In this document: one piece after another, positions 16,141 through 25,700 of the stretch
Numbering within the stretch: position 1 is the stretch's first letter
How the letters are laid out: each line of letters begins with the position of its first letter
NCBI RefSeq assembly: GCF_943193175.1
Contig: NZ_CALPDF010000009.1
Location: forward strand, 1-64,000
DNA from: Neobacillus muris
GTDB lineage: Bacteria > Bacillota > Bacilli > Bacillales > Cytobacillaceae
Length of the DNA: 64,000 nucleotides
Direction: 5' to 3'
The notes under the pieces: model-generated
What the model was told of the DNA's origin: nothing
The model's database searches: none
What the model saw: only the letters and a program-made list of their open reading frames with translations
Position numbers and translations under genes: made by a program

Positions 16141-17268
16141 TTAAACTTTCTTTTGTTTCGCAAATTGGGATTGATGGATCTTTTCCTGTAATTTTTCATA
16201 GTAAAGATCGGCATCAACTGGCAATTCAATGGTTTGATTTAGCCATGAAGATAAGTAAATCGCATTGGCTAGTTCTACTCCCTTGATTCCCTCTTCGCCG
16301 GGCGCAAGCAGCGGTGTCCCTTTTATGATGGCATCAATCCAGTTTTGGATAATCCCTTGATGGCCAGTGTTTTCCCCGGTAATTGGAATATCAATGGTCC
16401 AGCATTCCGGTTTTCCAAAGCTGCCTTTATAGACTGCATTAAATTCCCGTTCCGACTGAGTCAACCGATAAAATGAAAGGGCATCATTTTCTATTACAAT
16501 TTTCCCGCGGTTCCCCTGGATTTCGAAACGATTGGTCCCCGGGGCCTCACCCGTAGAGGCAATGAATACGCCCGTTGCCCCATTTTCATATTCCACGTAC
16601 GCTGTCACATCATCCTCCACTTCAATATCATGGTATTTTCCATAATGACAAAATGCATGGACACGCGTTGGCAAAAGACCAGTCGTCCATTGCCACAAGT
16701 CTAATTGGTGAGGAGCTTGATTTAATAAGACACCTCCTCCATCCCCCTTCCAAGTGGCACGCCAATGGCTTGAATCATAATAGCTTTGGGAACGGTACCA
16801 ATCGGTGATAATCCAATTTGTCCGTTTGATTTCACCAAGCTCACCAGAAAGGATCAGATTCCGCAGTTTTTGATATAGCGGGTTTGTCCGCTGGTTGAAC
16901 ATCATCGAAAACACTTTCCCGCTCCTGGCCGCTGCCTCATTCATTTCTAATACATTCTTCGTATAAACACCCGCCGGCTTTTCCAAAAGAACATCCATGC
17001 CTTTTGCAAAAGCTTTCATGGCAAGCTCAGGATGACTGTAATGTGGTGTTGCAATTAAAACTGCCTCAATCCCTGATTCATTAAAAAATGCACTTTCATC
17101 CTCGTAAAATTTCACTTGGTCCTTCAAATTAGTGATTGCCCATTCGTGTTGAGTCAGCCGGCCGCAAACAGCCGTTAACTCAGCTCCTTCAATGAAACCC
17201 TTGTCTAATTTCAGGGCATAGGATTTTCCCATTTGTCCAATCCCAATGATACCAACCTTTACACTCAT
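16141..17268 (-). CDS. Gfo/Idh/MocA family oxidoreductase
   Basis: A 375-aa NAD(P)-dependent dehydrogenase of the Gfo/Idh/MocA family. The Rossmann motif GIGQMGKSYA is at residues 9-18, the EKPAG motif (lysine of the catalytic region) near residue 96, and a substrate-domain segment GGGVLLNQAPHQLDLWQW near 180 carries the aspartate/histidine pair. Family members oxidise sugars or inositols. It sits 54 bases downstream of rnz with no visible terminator between them. I do not know it from this spot in B. subtilis, so it may be an insertion into the conserved order. The exact substrate is unknown. Confidence 0.8.
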   Translation of the reverse strand: MSVKVGIIGIGQMGKSYALKLDKGFIEGAELTAVCGRLTQHEWAITNLKDQVKFYEDESAFFNESGIEAVLIATPHYSHPELAMKAFAKGMDVLLEKPAGVYTKNVLEMNEAAARSGKVFSMMFNQRTNPLYQKLRNLILSGELGEIKRTNWIITDWYRSQSYYDSSHWRATWKGDGGGVLLNQAPHQLDLWQWTTGLLPTRVHAFCHYGKYHDIEVEDDVTAYVEYENGATGVFIASTGEAPGTNRFEIQGNRGKIVIENDALSFYRLTQSEREFNAVYKGSFGKPECWTIDIPITGENTGHQGIIQNWIDAIIKGTPLLAPGEEGIKGVELANAIYLSSWLNQTIELPVDADLYYEKLQEKIHQSQFAKQKKV

Positions 17269-17322
17269 GCTTCTCCCTCATTTGAATGTTATTTTAAAAA
17301 GGCTTATGTGAAAACTCATGAA

Positions 17323-18249
17323 TTATTTAGAAAGCGGAATCGAAATTTCCTTAAAATCTTCGGCTATATCGATAGCGGGAAAGACCTCCATGGCTTCTTT
17401 CACCAATTCTTTGGAAGCATTTCGGTCGTACCTGGCACTGATATGGGTTAAACATAATTGTTTGCAGCCAGCTTGCCTGGCAATCATTGCTGCCTGATAG
17501 GCCGTGGAGTGGAAATACTCATATGCCAGCTTTTCTTCTCCCTTAGCGAATGTGGCTTCATGAACGAGAATATCTGCCTTTTCCGCAAGTTTAGCCGCAT
17601 TCTCTGTAAAGCGGGTGTCACCTAAAATGGCAACAATTCTCCCCTTTTGGGGAGGGCCAAGAAATTCAGCCGGATTGATCACTCTGCCATCTTCAAGCAA
17701 AACCGTTTCCCCATTTTTTATTTTTCTAAAAATGGGGCCGGGCTGTACACCTGCCTCCCTCAGCTTTTCAGCAAGCAGGGTCCCGGGTTTGTCTTTTTCT
17801 ACAATCCGATACCCGTAGGAAGGAATCCCATGGTCCAAGAGCCGCGCTTCTACGAAAAATTGACCGTCCTCAAAAATGACACCTTCCTCAATTTCGATGA
17901 CCGTTAATCGGTATTTTAAATAGGTCTGGCTGACTGAAAGGCTCGCCTGTAAATAATCTTTAATGCCTTTTGGCCCATATACGGTCACTTCTGACTCCCC
18001 GCCTTGAAATGAACGGCTGGCTAATAACCCGGGAAGGCCATAAATATGGTCACCGTGGAGATGAGTAATAAATATTTTTTCAATTCTCCGCGGTTTAATG
18101 GATGTATGTAAAATTTGATGCTGCGTGGCTTCCCCGGCATCAAATAACCAGATCGTTCCCCGTTCATCAAGAAGCTTAAGAGCGATCGATGTGACATTTC
18201 GAAGTTTTGCCGGCACTCCTGCACCTGTCCCCAAGAAAAAAATCTCCAA
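17323..18249 (-). CDS. rnz: Ribonuclease Z
   Basis: A 308-aa tRNase Z that cuts the 3' trailer from tRNA precursors lacking an encoded CCA. It has the MBL metal motif HLHGDHIYG (about residues 63-71), an exosite/flexible-arm region ([16 protein letters not shown]) and the HEATF and HISARY segments of the C-terminal half. It starts at TTG 18249, 9 bases after AGGTG, matching the usual [11 protein letters not shown] opening. It diverges from zwf as in B. subtilis (yqjK-zwf). Confidence 0.95.
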   Translation of the reverse strand: MEIFFLGTGAGVPAKLRNVTSIALKLLDERGTIWLFDAGEATQHQILHTSIKPRRIEKIFITHLHGDHIYGLPGLLASRSFQGGESEVTVYGPKGIKDYLQASLSVSQTYLKYRLTVIEIEEGVIFEDGQFFVEARLLDHGIPSYGYRIVEKDKPGTLLAEKLREAGVQPGPIFRKIKNGETVLLEDGRVINPAEFLGPPQKGRIVAILGDTRFTENAAKLAEKADILVHEATFAKGEEKLAYEYFHSTAYQAAMIARQAGCKQLCLTHISARYDRNASKELVKEAMEVFPAIDIAEDFKEISIPLSK

Positions 18250-18364
18250 AACAAAAACACCTCTCTTCCGTTACTGCCCTTCCTATAGGTTAATATAGCA
18301 TAAACTTTTAATTAATGCTCTTCACTACTATAGAACATAATAGAATACATGCAATCCTTTATAT

Positions 18365-18393
18365 TTGAGAATTCTAAGAAAAACCGTTAAAAT
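18365..18393 (+). promoter_or_regulatory. Probable zwf promoter
   Basis: TTGAGA (18365-18370) and TAAAAT (18388-18393) at 17-bp spacing, 55 bases before the zwf start. Confidence 0.6.
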
Positions 18394-18447
18394 TTAATCT
18401 TGATTTACATAAGAAAAAAATGCCAGTAAAAAGCGAGGTTTCAAATA

Positions 18448-19944
18448 GTGGAACAAAACATGTCTTCATTAATTATGATTTTTGGGGCTACTGGCGATTT
18501 AGCCATGCGGAAATTATTCCCCTCCCTTTATCGGTTATACGAGCGAAACAAACTGGATAAATTTGCTGTCATCGGCGTGGCTAGAAGGCCGTTAACTAAC
18601 GAGGAATTCCAGCAGAATATCCGTAACTCAGTCGTGTCTTCATTAGGGGACAAAAACAATCTTGATGAGTTTGTTTCCCATTTTTTCTATCAATCACATG
18701 ACGTAACGGATTCTGCCTCCTATGTGGCGTTAAAAAATTTAGCCGATCAAATAGATCATCACTATCAGTTGGAGGGCAACAGAATTTTTTATCTGGCCAT
18801 GGCTCCTGAGTTTTTTGGGACGATTGCCCTTCATTTGAAATCTGACGGTCTGACGGATGTAACAGGCTACAAGCGGCTGGTGATAGAAAAGCCGTTTGGA
18901 CATGACCTTACTTCCGCCATTGAGTTAAACAATCAAATCCGAACTGCCTTTTCCGAAGATGAGATTTATCGGATTGACCATTATTTAGGAAAGGAAATGG
19001 TTCGGAATATCGAAGTAATCCGGTTCGCTAATGCCATTTTCGAGCCGCTATGGAACAACCGTTATATCTCCAATATACAAATAACCTCTAGTGAAACGCT
19101 GGGAGTAGAGGAACGCGGGCGTTATTACGAAACAAGCGGGGCACTTAGGGATATGGTGCAAAATCATATGATGCAAATGGTCGCATTGCTTGCGATGGAA
19201 CCGCCGATTCGGCTGACTACTGATGAAATCCGTTCTGAAAAGGTCAGAGTATTCCGGGCGCTTAGAATGATTGAGGGAGAAGCGGTAAACGATTATTTTG
19301 TCCGCGGGCAATATGGAGAAGGGACTATCAATGATCAGTCAGTTCCTAAATATCGCGATGAACCTATGGTAGAAAAAGATTCGAATACAGAAACTTTCGT
19401 GGCAGGAAAAATCAAAATTGATAATTTTCGCTGGGCCGGTGTTCCGTTTTATATCCGAACTGGGAAGCGGATGGCGGCAAAAACAACAAAGATTGTTGTT
19501 CAATTTAAAGATATTCCGATGAATTTATATTATCAGACCGAAAAGGTTCTGAACCCTAACCTGCTGGTCATTCACATACAGCCGGAGGAAGGAATTACTC
19601 TGCATCTCAATGCCAAAAAGGCGGGTGGACACCTCGATGCACAAGAGGTTAAATTGAGTTTTGCCAATACAGGAACGAATGCCATGAATACGCCTGAGGG
19701 CTATGAAAAGCTGCTTTGGGATTGCATGCGCGGTGATGCCACTAATTTTACTCATTGGGATGAAGTTGCCTATTCTTGGGCATTTGTTGATAAAATTTCA
19801 GATTATTGGGAACAGAACAAAGAAGAGAGTTTTCCAAATTATCCAGCGGGATCCATGGGGCCTAAAGCAGCCGATGAGCTTTTAGAAAAAGACGGTTTCT
19901 TTTGGTGGCCAGTTAATAATATGGATGTGGATGTTTGTAAATAA
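18448..19944 (+). CDS. zwf: Glucose-6-phosphate dehydrogenase
   Basis: A 498-aa enzyme that oxidises glucose-6-phosphate to 6-phosphogluconolactone with NADP, opening the oxidative pentose phosphate pathway. The coenzyme motif GATGDLAMRK is at residues 13-22, and the active-site RIDHYLGKE at about 175-183 holds the catalytic histidine and lysine; EKPFGHD lies just before it. It starts at GTG 18448, about 9 bases after AGG. The length is normal for the family. Confidence 0.97.
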   Translation: MEQNMSSLIMIFGATGDLAMRKLFPSLYRLYERNKLDKFAVIGVARRPLTNEEFQQNIRNSVVSSLGDKNNLDEFVSHFFYQSHDVTDSASYVALKNLADQIDHHYQLEGNRIFYLAMAPEFFGTIALHLKSDGLTDVTGYKRLVIEKPFGHDLTSAIELNNQIRTAFSEDEIYRIDHYLGKEMVRNIEVIRFANAIFEPLWNNRYISNIQITSSETLGVEERGRYYETSGALRDMVQNHMMQMVALLAMEPPIRLTTDEIRSEKVRVFRALRMIEGEAVNDYFVRGQYGEGTINDQSVPKYRDEPMVEKDSNTETFVAGKIKIDNFRWAGVPFYIRTGKRMAAKTTKIVVQFKDIPMNLYYQTEKVLNPNLLVIHIQPEEGITLHLNAKKAGGHLDAQEVKLSFANTGTNAMNTPEGYEKLLWDCMRGDATNFTHWDEVAYSWAFVDKISDYWEQNKEESFPNYPAGSMGPKAADELLEKDGFFWWPVNNMDVDVCK

Positions 19945-20021
19945 TTGGCTTCATGGCGACATAACTCAGCTCCCTTGCTTGGTTTTTGTCCTCATGACAA
20001 TTAACTCAAATGACGACATAT

Positions 20022-20064
20022 ATAAACAGGCTCCATTTGCTGTCATGCAATGGAGCCTGTTTAT
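20022..20064. terminator. Bidirectional terminator, zwf / dinB
   Basis: ATAAACAGGCTCCATT and AATGGAGCCTGTTTAT arms, about 16 bp, between convergent genes; it includes the dinB stop codon. Confidence 0.85.
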
Positions 20065-21335
20065 TCTTCCTCTTGATGTTTATTTGGAAACGAGCGAAGA
20101 AAATCTTTATTAAAGCTTGTAGCCGTCCCAACATCGGCAGGGTCCTCCTTATGGGAACCAGCAGTTTCAATAATGGATTTGCCATACTTATCCCGAAGAT
20201 TCGATAACGTCTTTAATAACGGTTCTTTTTTTGCATCCTTTTCATAGGTAAACAAATCCAACTGCTTATAGGCTGAATCCTGCTCCACCAAGTCATAACC
20301 AGTGATTCCTAACAATCGGACAGGATCACCATTCCAATGCTTCAGCAAAAGCTGTTTGGCGTTGGCGGCAATATCCTCCTGCTGCTGGATTGGATTCTCT
20401 AGTTTCTTGCTCCTTGTTATGGTTTTGCGATCCTTATACCGGATCGTTATTCCTACTGTCGCAGCAAGAACATTCTTGCGCTTCATGCGTATCGAAACGG
20501 TCTCCGCAAGCGAATCCAGCACTTGAAAAAGCTCTTGCTGATGGCTGACATCCATCGGCAGCGTAGTAGAATTGCCAATGCTTTTAAATTCCTCTACCGA
20601 TTCTGGATCTACCGGGCGAAAATCAATTCCGTTTGCCCTTTCCTTCAAACGAACTCCATTAATTCCAAGCAATGCTTTCAGCTGCAATTCATGAGCCTTT
20701 GCCAAATCACCTATCGTATGAATTCCAATCGTCCTTAGTTTTTCGGCCGTTTTCTTGCCGACTCCGTGCATTTCATCAGTGGGCAAAGGCCACAGGACTG
20801 AAGGAATATCACGTTTGCGCAGAATCGTAATCCCCATTGGCTTTTTCATATCCGAGGCCATTTTTGCCAAAAATTTATTGGGTGCAACCCCTATGCTGCA
20901 AGGTAAATCAAGCTGTTCATAAATTCGCTTTTGAATATTTTGGGCAATTTCAATAGGGCTGCCCAATTCATAGGAATGGGTGATATCCATGTATCCTTCG
21001 TCAATCGATACAGGTTCGACCAGGTTCGTATAATTCCTTAAAATGGTAAACATACCAATAGACGCCGCACGATACCGCTCAAAGTTAGGTTTTTTCACAA
21101 TCAGCTGCGGACATAATTTTTTAGCTTCCCAAAGCGGCATCGTTGTTTTCACGCCAAATTTCCTCGCCTCGTAGCTGCAAGTGACAATAATGCCTCTTCG
21201 CTCCTCCACATTTCCGGCAATCGCCAGCGGCTTCCCCTTTAAACTGGGATCATAAGCCATCTCTACCGAAGCATAGAAACTATTCATATCAACATGTAAA
21301 ATGACCCGTCCTTTTTTCGGATACATTTCTTTCAT
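20061..21335 (-). CDS. dinB: DNA polymerase IV (PolY1, YqjH)
   Basis: A 424-aa Y-family translesion polymerase. The catalytic carboxylates are in HVDMNSFYAS near the N-terminus and in SIDEGYMD (about residue 105; most DinB proteins have SIDEAYLD). The thumb helix-hairpin-helix includes MHGVGKKTAEKL, and the C-terminal clamp motif QLDLF lies near residue 370. I favour ATG 21335, preceded by AAGGA at 8 bases, over ATG 21344, which overlaps that site. I see no LexA box upstream, consistent with LexA-independent yqjH in B. subtilis. Confidence 0.92.
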   Translation of the reverse strand: MKEMYPKKGRVILHVDMNSFYASVEMAYDPSLKGKPLAIAGNVEERRGIIVTCSYEARKFGVKTTMPLWEAKKLCPQLIVKKPNFERYRAASIGMFTILRNYTNLVEPVSIDEGYMDITHSYELGSPIEIAQNIQKRIYEQLDLPCSIGVAPNKFLAKMASDMKKPMGITILRKRDIPSVLWPLPTDEMHGVGKKTAEKLRTIGIHTIGDLAKAHELQLKALLGINGVRLKERANGIDFRPVDPESVEEFKSIGNSTTLPMDVSHQQELFQVLDSLAETVSIRMKRKNVLAATVGITIRYKDRKTITRSKKLENPIQQQEDIAANAKQLLLKHWNGDPVRLLGITGYDLVEQDSAYKQLDLFTYEKDAKKEPLLKTLSNLRDKYGKSIIETAGSHKEDPADVGTATSFNKDFLRSFPNKHQEEE

Positions 21336-21374
21336 TTTGATCATCCTTGTTCATATCTATGACCTAAGTATAAC

Positions 21375-21402
21375 AAAAAGGAGAGCCAATGGCTCTCCTT
21401 TA
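21375..21402 (-). terminator. Terminator after yqjE
   Basis: AAAGGAGAGCC and GGCTCTCCTTT around a 3-base loop, followed by T residues on the minus strand. Confidence 0.85.
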
Positions 21403-21410
21403 AAGAATAA

Positions 21411-22532
21411 CTACTGATTAGACACGGTATCTATTATCGCTAATGTCATATCAGCCAATTTGTATAATTCTTCAATTGGCATGCGTTCCTTGGTTGTATG
21501 AATATCTTCATATCCAACAGCAAGGTTGACAGTTGGAATTCCTAACCCATTGATGACGTTCGCATCACTGCCGCCGCCGCTTTCCTGCAGTTCACAGCGG
21601 CGGCCAATTTTTGCTGCTGCTTTACGGGCAATTTCCACGACTTGGTCACCTTCGCCAAATTTGAAGCCAGGATACATGACTTGCACATTTACTTCGGCTC
21701 TGCCGCCCATTTCTTCAGCTGTCGTTTCAAAAGCATGCTTCATCTTGCTGACTTGGGCTTCCATTTTTTCAGGAACAAGTGAGCGGGCCTCTGCTAAAAT
21801 ATCAACACGGTCGCATACAATATTCGTAGCCTGCCCGCCTTCAAAACGGCCAATATTGGCAGTCGTTTCTTTATCAATTCGGCCTAATGGCATTTTCGAA
21901 ATCGCCTTAGCAGCAATTGTGATAGCCGAAACGCCTTTCTCAGGAGCCACACCCGCATGAGCGGTTTTTCCATATATCACAGTTTTTACCTTTGCTTGGG
22001 TCGGAGCAGCCACCACTACGTTACCGACTAAACCGTCGCTATCTAGCGCATAGCCGTATTTTGCCTTCAGCAATGATGAGTCTAATGCTTTGGCACCGAC
22101 CAGACCGGATTCCTCTCCGACCGTAATGACAAATTGAATGAGTCCATGCTCGATATTTTGTTCTTTTAGTACCCGAATGGTCTCCAGCATGACGGACAAG
22201 CCGGTTTTATCATCGGCACCTAATATGGTGGTACCATCTGTTACAACATATCCATCCTTAATCGATGGCTTTACCCCTTTTGCCGGAACCACAGTATCCA
22301 TATGGGATGTAAAGTAAATTGGGTCAACCCCTTCTTTTGTTGCCGGAAGGGTGCAAATAAGATTACCTGCACCATGCCCGGTCACTGATGTAGTATCGTC
22401 TTCCACCACTTCAAGGCCTAGGCCGGTAAACTTTTGTTTAAGGACTTTGGCAATTTGCGATTCATTTTTTGTTTCCGATTCAATTTGAACGAGCTCTAAA
22501 AATTCGTTTAACAGTCGTTCCTGATTAATCAT
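21411..22532 (-). CDS. yqjE: M20 family metallopeptidase YqjE (PepT-like)
   Basis: A 373-aa zinc peptidase of the M20/M42-like group (PepT/YqjE). The metal-binding motifs are SHMDTVVP (about residue 80), GADDKTG and GEESGLVGA, with a dimerisation domain in the middle and GGGSDANV near the C-terminus. It starts at ATG 22532 behind a strong GGAGG; upstream in-frame codons give an unconserved extension. It follows pccB and ends at a terminator, so it closes a mce-pccB-yqjE unit. A tripeptidase-like activity is likely but unproven. Confidence 0.87.
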   Translation of the reverse strand: MINQERLLNEFLELVQIESETKNESQIAKVLKQKFTGLGLEVVEDDTTSVTGHGAGNLICTLPATKEGVDPIYFTSHMDTVVPAKGVKPSIKDGYVVTDGTTILGADDKTGLSVMLETIRVLKEQNIEHGLIQFVITVGEESGLVGAKALDSSLLKAKYGYALDSDGLVGNVVVAAPTQAKVKTVIYGKTAHAGVAPEKGVSAITIAAKAISKMPLGRIDKETTANIGRFEGGQATNIVCDRVDILAEARSLVPEKMEAQVSKMKHAFETTAEEMGGRAEVNVQVMYPGFKFGEGDQVVEIARKAAAKIGRRCELQESGGGSDANVINGLGIPTVNLAVGYEDIHTTKERMPIEELYKLADMTLAIIDTVSNQ

Positions 22533-22623
22533 TTCGAAGACCTCCAAATATGTACTGACTATATCAGTATACCTTTTCAGATTCCTATCATCAAATGAAA
22601 GGCTGACCTGGCACGATTCTTGT

Positions 22624-24174
22624 TTATAACGGAATATTCCCATGTTTTTTATTCGGTCTTGATTCTTGCTTAGTCCGCAGCATTTCTAATGACTGGACAA
22701 TCTTAATTCGTGTGTCCCTTGGATCGATGACATCATCCACCATTCCCCTGCTGGCGGCAACATAAGGATTGGCAAACTTTTGCCGATACTCTTCAATCTT
22801 TTGCTGCCTGGTCCATTCAGGATTTTCGCTGTTTTGAATTTCCTTGGCAAAAATAATATTCGCGGCCCCCTGAGGACCCATAACAGCAATTTCGGCATTA
22901 GGCCAGGCGAAAACCAGGTCAGCTCCTATCGACTTACTATTTAAAGCTACATAGGCCCCTCCATATGCTTTTCTTAAAATAACGGTAAGCTTCGGAACAG
23001 TCGCTTCTGAATAAGCAAATAAAATCTTTGCCCCATGACGGATAATTCCGCCATGCTCCTGTTTGACACCCGGAAAAAACCCGGTGACATCCTCAAATGT
23101 AATAATTGGGATATTAAAAGAATCACAGGTCCGGATAAACCTTGCCGCCTTATCAGAAGAATCAATATCCAGGCCGCCGGCCATGACCTTAGGCTGATTG
23201 CAGACAAGCCCGACAGTTTCTCCCTTCACTCTGGCAAATCCAACCACAATATTTTTGGCAAAATCCTGGTGGATTTCCATAAACGAATCCTCATCAACCA
23301 CCTGTTCAATGACTTTACGGACATCGTATGGACGGATGGCATCAAACGGAACGACATCGATTAAGTCTGGCCGATAATCATCCTGCTCGTCATGATCTTG
23401 CCGTGGGGGCTTCTCTTGATTGTTTTGAGGCAAATAGCTTAGCAGCCTGCGGACATTTTGCAAAACCTCTTCTTCTGTCGCCGCTTTAAAGTGGGCATTA
23501 CCGCTGATCGAATTATGGACGGCTGCACCGCCTAAGTTTTCCGGCGAAATATTTTCTCCTGTTACGGTTTCGATCACCTTTGGACCTGTAATAAACATTT
23601 GGCTTGTCTTTTCCACCATAAAAACAAAATCAGTAATAGCAGGTGAATACACGGCCCCTCCGGCACACGGGCCCATAATCACTGAAATTTGCGGGATGAC
23701 CCCAGAATAAATGGCATTCCGATAAAAAATTTGCCCGTATCCATCGAGTGAAACGACTCCTTCTTGAATCCGCGCCCCTCCGGAGTCATTCAACCCAACA
23801 AACGGCGTTCCATTCTTGGCCGCCAAATCCATGACATTGGCGATTTTCTTGGCATGCATTTCCCCTAAGGCTCCGCCAAAGACGGTAAAGTCCTGCGAAA
23901 ATAAATAAATGGGCCGCCCGTTTACTTTTCCAAAACCAGTAACGACTCCATCACCTGGCCCTTTTTGTTCGTCCAGGCCAAAATCATTGGTCCGATGTTC
24001 AATAAACGGATTCAACTCCACAAAGGTTCCGCTATCAACTAACAAATCAATCCGTTCTCTTGCTGTCAGCTTCCCTTTGGCATGCTGTTTATCGATCCGC
24101 TCATCACCGCCGCCAAGCTCGATTTCCCTTCTTTTATCATATAATTCATTAATTTTTTCAAAGATGTCGATCAT
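22624..24174 (-). CDS. pccB: Acyl-CoA carboxylase, beta (carboxyltransferase) subunit; probable propionyl-CoA carboxylase (YqjD)
   Basis: A 516-aa biotin-dependent carboxyltransferase, probably acting on propionyl-CoA to give methylmalonyl-CoA. It has two crotonase-like halves: the N-terminal part contains LNDSGGARIQEGV and GPCAGGAVYSPA (oxyanion region), and the C-terminal part FFPGVKQEHGGIIRHGAK and KAYGGAYVAL. It starts at ATG 24174, overlapping the mce stop in a TAATG junction. The partner biotin carboxylase/BCCP is not encoded beside it; accB-accC lie 31 kb away. Methylmalonyl-CoA decarboxylase is an alternative, but the mce-mcm context favours a carboxylase. Confidence 0.87.
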   Translation of the reverse strand: MIDIFEKINELYDKRREIELGGGDERIDKQHAKGKLTARERIDLLVDSGTFVELNPFIEHRTNDFGLDEQKGPGDGVVTGFGKVNGRPIYLFSQDFTVFGGALGEMHAKKIANVMDLAAKNGTPFVGLNDSGGARIQEGVVSLDGYGQIFYRNAIYSGVIPQISVIMGPCAGGAVYSPAITDFVFMVEKTSQMFITGPKVIETVTGENISPENLGGAAVHNSISGNAHFKAATEEEVLQNVRRLLSYLPQNNQEKPPRQDHDEQDDYRPDLIDVVPFDAIRPYDVRKVIEQVVDEDSFMEIHQDFAKNIVVGFARVKGETVGLVCNQPKVMAGGLDIDSSDKAARFIRTCDSFNIPIITFEDVTGFFPGVKQEHGGIIRHGAKILFAYSEATVPKLTVILRKAYGGAYVALNSKSIGADLVFAWPNAEIAVMGPQGAANIIFAKEIQNSENPEWTRQQKIEEYRQKFANPYVAASRGMVDDVIDPRDTRIKIVQSLEMLRTKQESRPNKKHGNIPL

Positions 24175-24587
24175 TACCCCTTCATCCCTTTCTTTTCGCA
24201 TAGCTCAAATAACACACCAGAAGCCGATTTTGGATGCATAAAGGCGATGTGTGCTCCCCCAGCACCCAGCCTTGGATTTTCGTCAATCATCCGAATCCCT
24301 TGTTCCTCCAATTGCCTGATTCTTTCTTCAATGGATTCAACCCCCAGCGCAACATGATGGATGCCTTCTCCGCGTTTTTCTATAAACTTGAAGACAGCGC
24401 TTTCCGGTGAGATAGGCTCCAAAAGTTCAAGCTTCGTTTCCCCTGCCTGCAGAAAGGCAACTCTGACCTTTTGGCTGTCCACTTCTTCAATCTTTAACAG
24501 CGGAAGCTGCAGCACCTTCGTATAAAAAGGAAGAACAGCTTCAAGTGACTTGACTGCTATACCAATATGGTCTACCTTTTTAATCAT
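24174..24587 (-). CDS. mce: Methylmalonyl-CoA epimerase (YqjC)
   Basis: A 137-aa glyoxalase-fold enzyme that interconverts (S)- and (R)-methylmalonyl-CoA. The metal ligands are visible as HIGIAV (His near residue 7), KLELLEP (Glu), GEGIHHVAL (His near 78) and the C-terminal GVLFELCEK (Glu). It starts after AGGGGAG and is coupled to pccB by a one-base overlap. It links propionyl-CoA carboxylation to the mutase encoded 5 kb downstream. Confidence 0.92.
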   Translation of the reverse strand: MIKKVDHIGIAVKSLEAVLPFYTKVLQLPLLKIEEVDSQKVRVAFLQAGETKLELLEPISPESAVFKFIEKRGEGIHHVALGVESIEERIRQLEEQGIRMIDENPRLGAGGAHIAFMHPKSASGVLFELCEKKGMKG

Positions 24588-24748
24588 GATTTCTCCCCTA
24601 GTCTCAATATTAACATTTATTTGACAATTACATTATTCTAGAAAAAATTCATAAATCCTTCCTAATTTCCCATATCCGTTCCGTTGTTAAACTTGCCCCA
24701 TCCATGTAAAATGTTTGTATAGATTTGTGATAAGGAGGTACTTATCCA

Positions 24749-24847
24749 TTGAGAAATAAGAAAACAAGAAAAATAATTGTCTATTTGATGCTGTTCGCTA
24801 TGCTCGCCTCCACCCTCCTCCTTGGAATCGCCAAGTTTTTAAATTAG
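24749..24847 (+). CDS. prli42: Stressosome-associated miniprotein Prli42
   Basis: A 32-aa membrane miniprotein starting at TTG 24749, 9 bases after a perfect TAAGGAGGT. A basic N-terminus (RNKKTRK) is followed by one membrane helix (IIVYLMLFAMLASTLLLGIA). This pattern matches Prli42, which anchors the RsbR stressosome at the membrane in Listeria and has homologues across Bacillales. A long perfect palindrome terminates it. The protein is too short for a firm assignment by eye, but the YLMLFAMLASTLL core is characteristic. Confidence 0.8.
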   Translation: MRNKKTRKIIVYLMLFAMLASTLLLGIAKFLN

Positions 24848-24855
24848 TGAACATA

Positions 24856-24903
24856 AAAGAGGATGACTTTTATGGGTGTACACCCATAAAAGTCATCCTC
24901 TTT
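24856..24903. terminator. 48-bp perfect palindrome, terminator of prli42
   Basis: Two 24-base arms with no spacer (AAAGAGGATGACTTTTATGG... and its exact complement) follow the stop codon by 8 bases and end in T residues. Confidence 0.8.
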
Positions 24904-24938
24904 GCCTTCATTTGAAAATTATCATGTTCACAAAAATA

Positions 24939-24964
24939 AAAGATGGCCAATGATGACCATCTTT
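24939..24964 (-). terminator. Terminator of the artPQR operon
   Basis: AAAGATGG and CCATCTTT arms around a 10-base loop, with a T-rich run on the minus strand, 14 bases past the ATPase gene. Confidence 0.75.
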
Positions 24965-24977
24965 AAACAGATTTTTA

Positions 24978-25700
24978 TTAAAGCATTTTTTGTAAGAATT
25001 CTTGTGCTCTTTGGCTCTTCGGGCTTGTGAAGAATTCTTGCGGAGCGCTGTCTTCGATAAGCATTCCATTATCAAGAAAGAGTACCCTGTCTGCTACTTC
25101 CCTGGCAAAGCCCATTTCATGGGTCACGATCGCCATGGTCATGCCTGTATGGGCCAATGATTTCATAACGTCTAATACTTCTTTGACCATTTCTGGGTCC
25201 AGCGCTGAAGTCGGCTCATCGAATAACATGACCTCCGGCTGCATAGCCAGTGCTCTTGCGATGGCTACCCGCTGCTTTTGGCCTCCAGACAGCCGATTAG
25301 GATATTCGTTGGCCTTGTCAGATAAGCCTACTTTCCCAAGGAGTTCAAAGCCTATTTTCTCCGCTTCAGCTTTTGTTAAACCTTTTGTCTTAACTGGAGC
25401 ATAAGTTAGATTTTCCAGAACGGTTTTATGCGGGAATAAATGAAAGTGCTGAAACACCATGCCTACATTTTGCCGGACTTTCATAATATTGGTTTTCTTA
25501 TTGGTCAGCTCCTGATCGCCAATCCAGATTCTTCCGCCTGTCGGTTTTTCAAGATGGTTCATGCAGCGCAGGAAAGTGGACTTCCCTGATCCCGATGGAC
25601 CGATAATGGCCACCACTTCGCCAGTTTTTATAGAAGTAGTGATCCCTTTTAATACCTCAAGTTTTCCATAGCTTTTAAATAAATTCTCTACCTTAATCAC
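24978..25700 (-). CDS. artR: Arginine ABC transporter, ATP-binding protein
   Basis: A 240-aa ATPase of the polar amino acid transporter family. Walker A is GPSGSGKST (residues 33-41), the signature is [15 protein letters not shown] (about 135-149), Walker B is [12 protein letters not shown] (about 157-168), and the switch histidine is in IVTHEMGFA. It overlaps the permease gene by 8 bases. Order and similarity match yqiZ (artR) of the B. subtilis arginine transporter. ArgR-type boxes precede the operon. Confidence 0.9.
   Translation of the reverse strand: MIKVENLFKSYGKLEVLKGITTSIKTGEVVAIIGPSGSGKSTFLRCMNHLEKPTGGRIWIGDQELTNKKTNIMKVRQNVGMVFQHFHLFPHKTVLENLTYAPVKTKGLTKAEAEKIGFELLGKVGLSDKANEYPNRLSGGQKQRVAIARALAMQPEVMLFDEPTSALDPEMVKEVLDVMKSLAHTGMTMAIVTHEMGFAREVADRVLFLDNGMLIEDSAPQEFFTSPKSQRAQEFLQKML

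Noticed and set aside
19945..20021. Short GACATAACTCA-like direct repeats after zwf
   Set aside because: The copies are imperfect and only two; chance similarity is likely.
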